This document shows, in pieces, positions 1-7,788 of a DNA stretch of 52,351 nt. This DNA comes from JBHGBM01 sp041946965 (GTDB lineage: Bacteria > Acidobacteriota > Terriglobia > Bryobacterales > Bryobacteraceae): contig JBHGBM010000073.1 in the NCBI GenBank assembly GCA_041946965.1, positions 1 to 52,351 of the forward strand, read 5' to 3'. The notes beneath the pieces were generated by a model. The model ran no database searches, was not told where the DNA came from, and was given only the letters and a program-made list of their open reading frames with translations. Each line of letters starts with the position of its first letter. The stretch's first letter is position 1. The position numbers and the translations under genes are program-made.

Positions 1-1
1 C

Positions 2-52
2 CCGCCGGACGAGTTCGCCGTGGAAGGCTACCTATGTTCACCGGAATCGTAG
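2..52 (+). CDS. Probable C-terminal tail of RibD (partial)
   Basis: The window opens inside a reading frame (frame 2) that ends in TAG at 50-52. It encodes a short tail containing DEFAVEGYL and overlaps the start of the riboflavin synthase gene by about 19 bases. RibD proteins often end in a similar acidic stretch followed by an EGY-type motif, and ribD commonly lies directly upstream of the riboflavin synthase gene. Only 16 codons are visible, so this is an inference from position and a short motif. It could simply be non-coding sequence. Confidence 0.4.
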   Translation, partial: PPDEFAVEGYLCSPES

Positions 53-675
53 AGGAGCTCGGGACGGTCGCTGCGGTGGAGACTCGCGCGGCGGGCATGC
101 GGCTCTCGGTGCGCTGCCGCAAGGTCATGGAGGACACCGCCGAGGGTTCGAGCGTCGCCGTCAACGGCGTGTGCCTCACCGCGGTGGACCTGCGGCCCGA
201 CGGGTTTTCGGCCGACGTGGCGCCGGAGACCGTGCGGCTTACCAACCTCGGCGACTTGCGGGTGGGCTCGCGCGTAAACCTGGAGCGGCCACTCTCCCCC
301 GCCGGGCGGCTGGGCGGCCACATCGTGCTGGGCCACGTGGACGCCGCGGGCGAGTTCGCGGCGCTCGAACCCGCGGGCGCCGAAAGCTGGTGGCTGCGCG
401 TCCGCTATCCCGAGGAGATCGATCCGCTGCTGGTCTACAAGGGCTCCATCGCCATCGACGGCATCAGCCTGACCATCGCGGACCTGGGCGGCGGCGTGCT
501 GACCGCGAGCGTCATCCCCCACACCTTCCGCAACACCACGCTGGGCGGCTACCGCCCCGGCGCGCGCGTCAACCTGGAGTGCGACATTCTGGCCAAGCAC
601 GTGGAGAAACTGCTGCGGAAGCTGGAAATGAAGGCGCCGCTCACCGTGGAGCGGCTGCGGGAGATGGGCTACTGA
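34..675 (+). CDS. ribE: Riboflavin synthase alpha subunit
   Basis: This 213-residue cytoplasmic enzyme dismutates two 6,7-dimethyl-8-ribityllumazine molecules to riboflavin and a pyrimidinedione, the last step of vitamin B2 synthesis. It begins with the hallmark MFTGIVEELG and has the two tandem lumazine-binding half domains typical of the family, seen as the repeated motifs SVAVNGVCLT (about residue 40) and SIAIDGISLT (about residue 139). The length is normal. The ATG is fixed by the conserved N-terminus. It probably belongs to a rib operon entering from the left and is closed by a hairpin at 697-733. The next gene is convergent. Some organisms call this gene ribC. Confidence 0.97.
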   Translation: MFTGIVEELGTVAAVETRAAGMRLSVRCRKVMEDTAEGSSVAVNGVCLTAVDLRPDGFSADVAPETVRLTNLGDLRVGSRVNLERPLSPAGRLGGHIVLGHVDAAGEFAALEPAGAESWWLRVRYPEEIDPLLVYKGSIAIDGISLTIADLGGGVLTASVIPHTFRNTTLGGYRPGARVNLECDILAKHVEKLLRKLEMKAPLTVERLREMGY

Positions 676-696
676 GCCGGAGGGTTTGTGAAAAAC

Positions 697-738
697 CCGG
701 GGACACGCCGCGCCAAAAAGACGTGCCCCCCGGATTTC
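697..738 (+). terminator. Hairpin after riboflavin synthase, repeat-like
   Basis: CCGGGG (697-702) pairs with CCCCGG (728-733), and CACG (704-707) pairs with CGTG (722-725), followed by ATTTCTT. It lies 22 bases past the stop of riboflavin synthase and just before the convergent receptor gene. Its left arm CCGGGGACACGCC recurs in the hairpin at 47338-47385, so it may be a copy of a dispersed palindromic repeat serving as a terminator. Confidence 0.55.
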
Positions 739-747
739 TTCTAGCGC

Positions 748-3700
748 CTAAAAGATCAACTTGACGGCCAGTTGCAGGTTGCGGCGGTCGAAGGTGGCGC
801 CCGTCGAACCGCGCGAAGCGGGGATGAAATCCGTCGAGGAGACATCCGCGCTGGCCCCCTGCACATAGAGGTTCGCGTGGTTGAAGATGTTGTAAGCCTC
901 ACCTCTGAGTTGCACGCTGAAGCGCTCGTTGATCTTGGTGTTCTTCATGACTGCGAAGTCCAGATTCCACCAGCCGGGAGCCCGGAATGCATCCCGGCCG
1001 CTCATGTTGCCCGGGAACGGGAAGTAGTCGGAGACGTTGTACGCCGGGTTCACGAAGTTAACCACGTTGGCGGCGGGTAGTTCCATGAACCGGAAGGTGT
1101 TGGGTGTCGCGGTGGGTGTGGGGTTGTCCGCGCCGGTCCGCGGCATGGGCCCGTTGAACGCCGCGCGCGCGCAAACGTTCGCCGCGTAGGTGCAATCGAA
1201 GATGGAGAACGGGGTTCCCGTGTGCGCGGTGAAGATCGGCGCGACCATCCAGCCGCCCAAGATGCGGCCGCTCGCCGGCCCCTGGAACCGCCCCGAGGGG
1301 ATCTCCCAGACTCCACTGATGGCCAGCCGGTGCCGCACATCCCACTCCGAATCGCCCTTGTCCAGCGCCGGATGGAAGTAGTCCAGCAAGCCCACGACGA
1401 AGTCGCCGTTGTTGGCCGAGGGCACTTTGCTGGTCGTGTCGCTGAACGTGGAACTGCCGTTATCGATCGAGTGCGACCAGGTGTAATTGGCGACCAGGCT
1501 CACGCCGCTATGCGCGACGTTGCGCGCCTCGACCCGGGTGTTGAAACCGTTGTAGCGCGAGAAGCCCAGGTTGCCGCGGCGGTACATGGTGCTGTACTGC
1601 TGATTCAGACGGTCCACACAGGTGCCGGGATCGCCCAAACTTGTCCCCGGAGTGCAGGGAATGCCGAGATAGATGTTCCCGTATCCGGGCTGGTTGACGT
1701 TGGCGAGGGAATACAGGTTCTGCCCGCGGGAACCGGAATAGGAGAGCCCCACCATCAAGCCGCCGTTTAGCTGCCGTTGCAGCGAAACACCCCAGAACTG
1801 CGCATATGCCGTCTCGATGTTTTGATCCACGTTGCGCAGGCTGGAGCGCGGCAGGGCCTTGCTGCCGGAGGTTCCGGCGAGCGGGCCCAGGTTGTTCACG
1901 GTGATGGGGATGGCCGCCACGTCGCGGCCCGCGCGCAGGTCTACCACCGCGTAGTTCGGCGGGTTCTGGATCACGTTGAACGTGACATTGCCGAAATTGC
2001 GCTCGTAGCCGATGCCGTAGCCGCCGCGCAAGCTGGTCTTGCCGTCGCCGAAAATATCCCAGGCGAAGCCCACGCGCGGCGCGAAGTTGTCGCGGTCCTT
2101 GGCCCACAACCCGCCGATGGGACTGTTCGGAGCCAGCATGGCCTGGCCTGAGCGGACACGATCCGCCAGAGTGCCGCCCGTCCCGTCATAGAAGTTGGAG
2201 TCAAGCTGCGGGTTCTTGTTGTGCTGCACGCCGAAGTACTCCCAGCGCAGGCCGAGGTTGAGCGTGAAGCGCGGCTTCACTTTCCACGAGTCCTGCCCGT
2301 AGAACGCAAACTCGTTATAGCGGTTGCTGCGGGTGAAATCCGGCTGCCCGACCGGCAAGGTCAAAGTGCAGGCGTCGGTTGGCGCGCCCACGCACGGGAA
2401 CTTGCCCTGCGGATACACGGCGGCGGTGAAGGAGAACAGCTCCCCGCGCAGGAAGTTGTCGATGCTCGAAGCCACGCTGCCGGAGCTGAGTGCTTCCACC
2501 GCTTCCTGGTAGGCGCCGAACATGCGGTTGTCCTGCATGTGCACGTAGGAGCCGCCGAACCGCACGTCGTGCTTGCCTTTGACCCAGCTCATGTCGTGAT
2601 AGAACTGGAGGAAATTCTGCGGTCCGCCGAACGGGATGGCGCTTCCGGGGTTAAAAGGCAGATATCCCGGATAGGCGATGAAGTTGTTGAAAATGGAGCC
2701 GGGGCCGGTCGGGTTCGTGTACAGCGTCGGAACCGGCGGCCGGTCGCCGAGCGGCTGCTGCTCATTAAGGCGGTTGAACACGGCCTTGGTCTGTGAAATC
2801 AGGGTAGGCCGGAACGTATGCGTTGCAGAGAGGAGAAAGTTGTTGTTGAAATGCGTGATGCCGGTGTCGAATCCCTGGTAAGGGCTATCCGCATTCACGC
2901 CGCGGAAATCGTTCTCGCTATACAGGGCATAGCGGCCGTAAAGCTGCGTCCGGTCGCTCAGGTTGTAATCCACGCGGCCTACCAGCATGTAAGTATCTTG
3001 TGGATCGCCGCCGCCCGAGTCCGCCGGGTAATTGTACGCGACTCTGGAAAACATGGGCAGGGTCGGCGAAAGCGAGAGGCATGGGCCTCCGGCCGCGGCG
3101 CCCCGGCAGGGATCGAAACCCTGGGCGGTAAGCTGGTTCCGGCTTAGCGTCTGGATGGTGCTCAACCCCGGGCGCAGCGCGCCGTAAGTGCGGAAGAACT
3201 CCTGCGTCGGCGCCGCCGAGGCGCCGATCAGCTCCGGCGTCGGCACCCACACGAAGCGCGTCGCGGCGCTGCGCACCCGGATCCATTCGGTATTCTGGAA
3301 CACAAATAGCTTGTCTTTCAAAATGGGACCGCCGACCGAGTACCCGAACTGGTTGCGCGTGAACACGGGCTTCGGAACGCCGTTCGCGTTATTGTCGAAG
3401 CTGTTCGAGGTGAAGCGGGAAACGCGATTGAATTCGTACACCGAGCCGTGATAGTCGTTGGTGCCGGACTTGGTGGCCACGTTGACCACGCCGCCCGACG
3501 CGCGGCCGTATTCGGCGGTGAAGTTGTTGGTAATGACGCTGAATTCCTGTACGGAGTCGAGCGGCACCTGCTGGCCGACCTCCGCCGTGAACTCATCGTT
3601 ATTGCTGGCGCCGTCGAGCAATATATTGGTGCCGGCTGCGCGCTGGCCGTTGATGGACACTCCGACTCCGCGGAGGGAGGGCTCTGATTCCGAGACGTTC

Positions 3701-4179
3701 CCGGCGGTCACCACCAGCGAGTACGGATTGCGCGTCAGCGTCGGCAGATCGAGCACCTGCCGCGTGGTGACCATATTCTCCATGGTCTGTGTCTCGGTGT
3801 TGACCAACTGGCCGGCGCCTTCCACCTGGACAACGGTTTGTTCCGTACCCACCTCCAACTGGAAGTCAAGACCGACCCGGGCGCCTACGGCGACTGTGGC
3901 GGTCCGCCGTGCCGTGGCAAAATTCGGGGCGCTGGCGGATACCTGGTAGCTGCCAGGCAGCAGGTTCGGTACGGTATACACGCCGGCCGCGCTCGTCGTC
4001 GTCTCGCGGGAGAGTCCCGTGGCGAGTGACTTTACTGTGACCTTGGCGTGTTGCAGCACTGCGCCTGTGGCATCCGTCACCGTTCCGGTAATCTGACCGG
4101 TTTCGGTTTGCGCCGTCAAGATTGTGGCGCATAGTGCGAACAGAAACAAAGTGGTAACAAATTGTCGTGCTTTCCTCAT
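748..4179 (-). CDS. Oar-like TonB-dependent receptor with carboxypeptidase-regulatory-like domain
   Basis: This 1143-residue protein is a predicted outer-membrane receptor. An Sec signal peptide (residues 1-23, ending in TILTAQ) is followed by a carboxypeptidase-regulatory-like beta-sandwich (about 25-110: GQITGTVTDATGAVL, then GVYTVPNLLPGSYQV), a plug-like region (about 110-240 with LLDGASNNDEF and GRASGGVVNVATKSGT) and a long beta barrel with many aromatic-rich strands. It ends in LQLAVKLIF, the terminal-Phe outer-membrane insertion signal. The ATG has GAGGAG upstream. The size and plan match the Oar family that is expanded in Acidobacteriota. These receptors are thought to import large substrates, but the ligand here is unknown. 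It stands alone, with no enzyme gene in the same transcription unit. Confidence 0.93.
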   Translation of the reverse strand: MRKARQFVTTLFLFALCATILTAQTETGQITGTVTDATGAVLQHAKVTVKSLATGLSRETTTSAAGVYTVPNLLPGSYQVSASAPNFATARRTATVAVGARVGLDFQLEVGTEQTVVQVEGAGQLVNTETQTMENMVTTRQVLDLPTLTRNPYSLVVTAGNVSESEPSLRGVGVSINGQRAAGTNILLDGASNNDEFTAEVGQQVPLDSVQEFSVITNNFTAEYGRASGGVVNVATKSGTNDYHGSVYEFNRVSRFTSNSFDNNANGVPKPVFTRNQFGYSVGGPILKDKLFVFQNTEWIRVRSAATRFVWVPTPELIGASAAPTQEFFRTYGALRPGLSTIQTLSRNQLTAQGFDPCRGAAAGGPCLSLSPTLPMFSRVAYNYPADSGGGDPQDTYMLVGRVDYNLSDRTQLYGRYALYSENDFRGVNADSPYQGFDTGITHFNNNFLLSATHTFRPTLISQTKAVFNRLNEQQPLGDRPPVPTLYTNPTGPGSIFNNFIAYPGYLPFNPGSAIPFGGPQNFLQFYHDMSWVKGKHDVRFGGSYVHMQDNRMFGAYQEAVEALSSGSVASSIDNFLRGELFSFTAAVYPQGKFPCVGAPTDACTLTLPVGQPDFTRSNRYNEFAFYGQDSWKVKPRFTLNLGLRWEYFGVQHNKNPQLDSNFYDGTGGTLADRVRSGQAMLAPNSPIGGLWAKDRDNFAPRVGFAWDIFGDGKTSLRGGYGIGYERNFGNVTFNVIQNPPNYAVVDLRAGRDVAAIPITVNNLGPLAGTSGSKALPRSSLRNVDQNIETAYAQFWGVSLQRQLNGGLMVGLSYSGSRGQNLYSLANVNQPGYGNIYLGIPCTPGTSLGDPGTCVDRLNQQYSTMYRRGNLGFSRYNGFNTRVEARNVAHSGVSLVANYTWSHSIDNGSSTFSDTTSKVPSANNGDFVVGLLDYFHPALDKGDSEWDVRHRLAISGVWEIPSGRFQGPASGRILGGWMVAPIFTAHTGTPFSIFDCTYAANVCARAAFNGPMPRTGADNPTPTATPNTFRFMELPAANVVNFVNPAYNVSDYFPFPGNMSGRDAFRAPGWWNLDFAVMKNTKINERFSVQLRGEAYNIFNHANLYVQGASADVSSTDFIPASRGSTGATFDRRNLQLAVKLIF

Positions 4180-4330
4180 GCGAGGCTCCTCTCATGCCGC
4201 ACCTGAGTGCACGCTACGCGCCACGCGCCCTTTTACAGGTTTGGGAGCCTCAATGAGTTACGGCGTGTGAAGAGAAAAACAGTGTGGCCGCCCGGTGGTC
4301 CCAAAGCGCACGCAACGCACGCAAGGGTAT

Positions 4331-4359
4331 TTCAGAATTCCGTAGGCGGGAATTCTGAA
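4331..4359. repeat. Perfect 11-bp inverted repeat
   Basis: The arms TTCAGAATTCC (4331-4341) and GGAATTCTGAA (4349-4359) are exact reverse complements around a 7-base loop. No T-run follows on either strand, so it is not an obvious intrinsic terminator. It sits in the 243-base gap between the two receptor genes, which otherwise holds only the terminator at 4381-4404 and the upstream region of the first receptor. Confidence 0.6.
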
Positions 4360-4371
4360 TCGCGGAGAAAA

Positions 4372-4404
4372 ACAAAAAAAACGGGGGCGGATGTCCGCCC
4401 CCGT
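4372..4404 (-). terminator. Rho-independent terminator of the second receptor gene
   Basis: On the minus strand a GC-rich palindrome of about 10-11 bp (arms at 4381-4391 and 4394-4404, core GGGGGCGG/CCGCCCCC) is followed by an uninterrupted run of T (A-run at 4373-4380 on the plus strand). It begins about 19 bases past the stop of the receptor gene at 4423. This is a textbook intrinsic terminator. Confidence 0.9.
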
Positions 4405-4422
4405 ACTCTTAACAGAAACGGG

Positions 4423-7400
4423 CTAGAACGTGAATTTGATCCCGAACCGGCCCGCGAAGCCCTGATTAAAGATGTCGCTCAATCCGAACAACGGATCGTA
4501 GGCGCCGCGGCCGGACCGCTGATCGGCCGAGGCGTTGATCATGCTGATGTAATCGAACCCCTTGAAGAGGTCGGTCTTGCTCAAGTCGATCGCCGAGCCG
4601 GGTTGTCCGCCGCCCGCGCCGGCGCCGCGATTGAGGCTCTGGAACCGGTTGCGCGCCGTCTTCTGGTTGAACACGTTGAGCGCGTTGAACTCGAAGCGGA
4701 GCCGCTTGCCTTCTCCCAGCGTGAACGTGTGGCCGAGCAGCAGGTCCGTTTGGGTCAGGAACGGCGTGCGGCCCATGCTGCCGCGGCCTTCCACGAAGAT
4801 GGGGATCTGGTTCACGGTCTGCACCTGCAAGCTGAGCGGGGTGCCGCTGCCGGCGTACTGGAACAACCCGATGTCGGTAGCGCCGCCGGTCTTCCAGTTG
4901 AACTCCTTGTTGCCGTACAGCTTGAACACGTGCGGCCGGTCGGTCGCCAAGCGCCCCTTGATGTCAAGGTGGCCGTGGGCATCGAACAACACTTCGTCCA
5001 GGTCCCAGGCGCGGTTGACGTTGCCGCCCTGCCGGGCGATGCTGCCGCCGAACTGCTGCGCGGTACGGGAACTGCTCCCGGTCGCCGGACTGGTGATTTC
5101 ATCCGAGCTGGCCAGACCCGCGTAGTTGCCGTACAGGCGGCTGTAGACGTAGCTGAGGCTGCCGAACATGCCTTTGGAGAAACGGCGGGTCACGCTCAGC
5201 TCCATGGCGTCGTACTTGCGCACCGCCTTGGGCATGGGGAATGGCTTGGTGGCGCCGGAGGTCGGCATGATGAGCGCGTGGCCTTCGCCGGGGTTGCCGT
5301 GGAGGTAGATCTCATCGCCGTTGGCGTCCAGCGCGCCGAGATCCTCAATGGTGCGCCGCAGGTTGTTGTGCACGTAGTTGCCGCGGAACACGGTCTGGGG
5401 AGCGACCTGGTACTCCACGCCGAAGTTCATGTTGTCCTGACTCATCGGCTTGACATCGCTGTCGACGCTATCGATGTAGTTCGAGCGGCGGTTGCGGAAG
5501 CCTGCGACACGCCAGACGTTGGTGCCGGGCAGATTTGGCGGTTTCACCGTAGCAAGGTCGGTGAACACATTGGGCGAATCGAGCGTGCGGTAGTAAACAC
5601 GCCAGTAGTCGCCGCCGTAGGAGCCGCGCGAGAGCTCGTATTTCACCCAGTCGAAGTACCGGCCCCAGCTCCCGTAAAGCTTGAGCTTGCCGTCGCCGAA
5701 CACGTCAAAACTCGCGCCCAGGCGCGGGGCAAGCTTGTCGCCGAAGCCGAAGTGGAAAGCGTAGTCCTTCAGCACGCGGTTGACCGAGGGGACGTACTCG
5801 TTCTCGGTTCGCAGACCGAGGGTCAGGGTAAGTCGCTTCACCACGCGCCACTGGTCCTGTATGTAGAGGTTGTGCATGCCCGCGCCCGTGCTGCCGGCCG
5901 TGCCGACCTCGTTGTACTCATAGTAGCCGTACGTGCCGCGGCCGCTGACGCCGGCGGGGGCGTACGGGCTCGTGCTGTTCCAGTAGATGCCGATCCAGCC
6001 GTTGTAGGCCTCCCGGGTCAGAACCCGGTTGACCGTCTTCGTGTATCCCCATCCGCCCTTCAGATTGTGCTGGCCGAGGAAGTTCCCGAACTTGCTGAAG
6101 TCAGTCTGCACGAAGGTGCGGGTCACGATGTCGTAGTCGGTGAGCGCGCCCCGTGGGATGTTCTGGTAGCCCCGGGGTTGCTGGAGCGATGCCGGAACGC
6201 CCGCGACGCCGGAAGCCGAGGTCAGGTACTGGATGTTCTGGACTTCGGGATACCCCAGCGTCTTGAAGTTGTCCCAGAAGCGCCCGCCGCGGATGGTGAG
6301 CAGAGAAGTGGAGGTGACGCTGATGTCCACCTGGCCGGTGTAATTGGCCTGCGGCTGGTAGAAGCCGGTGTTGCGCTGCGGTTCCATGGCCGCCACCGAG
6401 GTTACGGTGGTGTCCGGGGCATAGGCGTTCAGGTTCGGCATATACCCTACTTGCTTGGTGGGAGACCACAGCCAGGAGAAGTTGGTGCGGACGCGGCTCA
6501 CCGGATCCCAGGAAAGCTTGTTGAAAAACTGGTGATAGGTGACGTCGCGGTGGTTCTTCGCCGTCTCTGCGCCGTTGCTGTACTTGTAAGTGCCTTCGCG
6601 GTCCCGGATGCGGGGCGAAAACGCGGTGAAGAAGTACAGCTTGTTCTTGACGAAGTAACCGCCCAGCGAACCGCCGATTTCGTGGCTGTTATCGGTCTGT
6701 TTGGTGTCCTGGAAGTGCTTGGCGACCTTTTCGGTCACCGGGTCGGCGAACAGCCGCAGCGTCGGCGCCGCGCTGATGCCGTTCCCGGAATAATAGTAAT
6801 GCAGATCGCCGTGGAAGTCGTTGCCGCCGGACTTGGTCACGGCGCTGATCACGCCGCCAAGCGCGCCGCCGAATTCGGCATCCACGCCGCCGGTCTTCAC
6901 CTGGACTTCCTGCAAGATCTCAAACACCGCATCCTGCCGGCTCTTGCCGTTGACCAGGCTGGTGGTCGAAACCCCGTCGATGTTGAACTGGTTCTCGGCG
7001 CCGCTGGCGCCGTTGACCTGGAAGCCGCCCTCGATTTCGCCGGAGTTCACCGACGGCGACGCCAGCGCCAGCGACTGGAACGTGCGTGCCTTGGGCAGGC
7101 GGTCGAATTCCTCGGCCGTGACGTTGTGAGCAATCGCTGTGCCGCTGGTGTCGATCAGCGGGGCGGCCTCGGTCACCTGGACGGTCTGCTCCATGGAGCC
7201 GACCGCGAGTCTAGCGTCCACTTTGAGCCGCTGGCCGACCAGCAGGTTGACATCGGCGACTTCGTATCTCTGGAAACCCGTCGCCTCGAAACGGACCATG
7301 TAACGGCCCGGTTCCACATCGCGCGCCACGTACGTGCCGTCTGCACCGGATTTGACGGTGAGCACGCGGCTGGTAGTGCGGTTGGTGATAGTTACGGTTG

Positions 7401-7554
7401 CGTTCGGCACCACGGCGCCTGAGGCGTCCGTTACGACGCCGTTCAGTTCACCGAAGCGCTCCTGCCCGAACAGGATCGGACCCGCGAGCAGCAAAAGCGT
7501 TAACAGCGCCATCAGCGTACGGACACCAATGCGCCGCAATCGGTTGGTATTCAA
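4423..7554 (-). CDS. Oar-like TonB-dependent receptor with carboxypeptidase-regulatory-like domain
   Basis: This 1043-residue outer-membrane receptor starts with TTG, supported by GGAGG five to six bases upstream. A signal peptide (about residues 1-30) precedes a regulatory-like beta-sandwich (about 33-115: GELNGVVTDASGAVVPNA, then GTYVARDVEPGRYMV), a plug region (FNIDGVSTTSLVNG, FGGALGGVISAVTKSGGNDFHG) and a large barrel ending in GRFGIKFTF. It has the same plan as its downstream neighbour at 748, but the sequences are clearly divergent, so this is not a recent duplication. The stop is followed by a strong terminator and the leader carries a 9-bp hairpin at 7583-7610, so it is likely transcribed alone. 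The ligand is unknown. Confidence 0.92.
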   Translation of the reverse strand: MNTNRLRRIGVRTLMALLTLLLLAGPILFGQERFGELNGVVTDASGAVVPNATVTITNRTTSRVLTVKSGADGTYVARDVEPGRYMVRFEATGFQRYEVADVNLLVGQRLKVDARLAVGSMEQTVQVTEAAPLIDTSGTAIAHNVTAEEFDRLPKARTFQSLALASPSVNSGEIEGGFQVNGASGAENQFNIDGVSTTSLVNGKSRQDAVFEILQEVQVKTGGVDAEFGGALGGVISAVTKSGGNDFHGDLHYYYSGNGISAAPTLRLFADPVTEKVAKHFQDTKQTDNSHEIGGSLGGYFVKNKLYFFTAFSPRIRDREGTYKYSNGAETAKNHRDVTYHQFFNKLSWDPVSRVRTNFSWLWSPTKQVGYMPNLNAYAPDTTVTSVAAMEPQRNTGFYQPQANYTGQVDISVTSTSLLTIRGGRFWDNFKTLGYPEVQNIQYLTSASGVAGVPASLQQPRGYQNIPRGALTDYDIVTRTFVQTDFSKFGNFLGQHNLKGGWGYTKTVNRVLTREAYNGWIGIYWNSTSPYAPAGVSGRGTYGYYEYNEVGTAGSTGAGMHNLYIQDQWRVVKRLTLTLGLRTENEYVPSVNRVLKDYAFHFGFGDKLAPRLGASFDVFGDGKLKLYGSWGRYFDWVKYELSRGSYGGDYWRVYYRTLDSPNVFTDLATVKPPNLPGTNVWRVAGFRNRRSNYIDSVDSDVKPMSQDNMNFGVEYQVAPQTVFRGNYVHNNLRRTIEDLGALDANGDEIYLHGNPGEGHALIMPTSGATKPFPMPKAVRKYDAMELSVTRRFSKGMFGSLSYVYSRLYGNYAGLASSDEITSPATGSSSRTAQQFGGSIARQGGNVNRAWDLDEVLFDAHGHLDIKGRLATDRPHVFKLYGNKEFNWKTGGATDIGLFQYAGSGTPLSLQVQTVNQIPIFVEGRGSMGRTPFLTQTDLLLGHTFTLGEGKRLRFEFNALNVFNQKTARNRFQSLNRGAGAGGGQPGSAIDLSKTDLFKGFDYISMINASADQRSGRGAYDPLFGLSDIFNQGFAGRFGIKFTF

Positions 7555-7582
7555 TGGTTCCTCCTCAAAAGGGTTCCTTCGG

Positions 7583-7610
7583 GGCGGCGGTCACCCCGCA
7601 CACCGCCGCC
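7583..7610 (-). promoter_or_regulatory. Leader hairpin upstream of receptor gene
   Basis: GGCGGCGGT (7583-7591) and ACCGCCGCC (7602-7610) form a perfect 9-bp stem with a 10-base loop. It ends 18 bases upstream of the Shine-Dalgarno of the TTG-started receptor at 7554. It may stabilise the message or influence initiation. The rest of the 222-base gap (7555-7776) shows no gene. Confidence 0.4.
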
Positions 7611-7761
7611 TAGCTCTTTGTACGGGAATCACCAAATAGCAATTCATCGTCCAAAGCACATCTCTCTCAAAATCAGAGGATTAACTCGGGGTAGAGAGCC
7701 ATTGTACCATCGGCGTTACGTGTTTTGGGATACTGCACCCCGTTGATATACCAGGAACGGT

Positions 7762-7788
7762 ATAGGGCCCCCGGCCCTATGGCCGGGG
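7762..7788 (-). other. Two overlapping, mutually exclusive hairpins at the end of the VIT/vWA gene
   Basis: ATAGGGCC (7762-7769) pairs perfectly with GGCCCTAT (7773-7780), and CCCCGGCC (7769-7776) pairs perfectly with GGCCGGGG (7781-7788). The two 8-bp stems share bases, so they cannot form together. The TAG stop of the VIT/vWA gene (7777-7779) lies in the loop of the second. No T-run follows on the minus strand, so this is at best a weak terminator or a transcript-end stabiliser. Confidence 0.45.

Noticed and set aside
4207..7422. 1071-codon open frame on the plus strand
   Set aside because: It is the antisense of the receptor gene at 4423-7554, has no ribosome site or recognisable domain, and arises because high-GC coding DNA leaves the opposite frame open.
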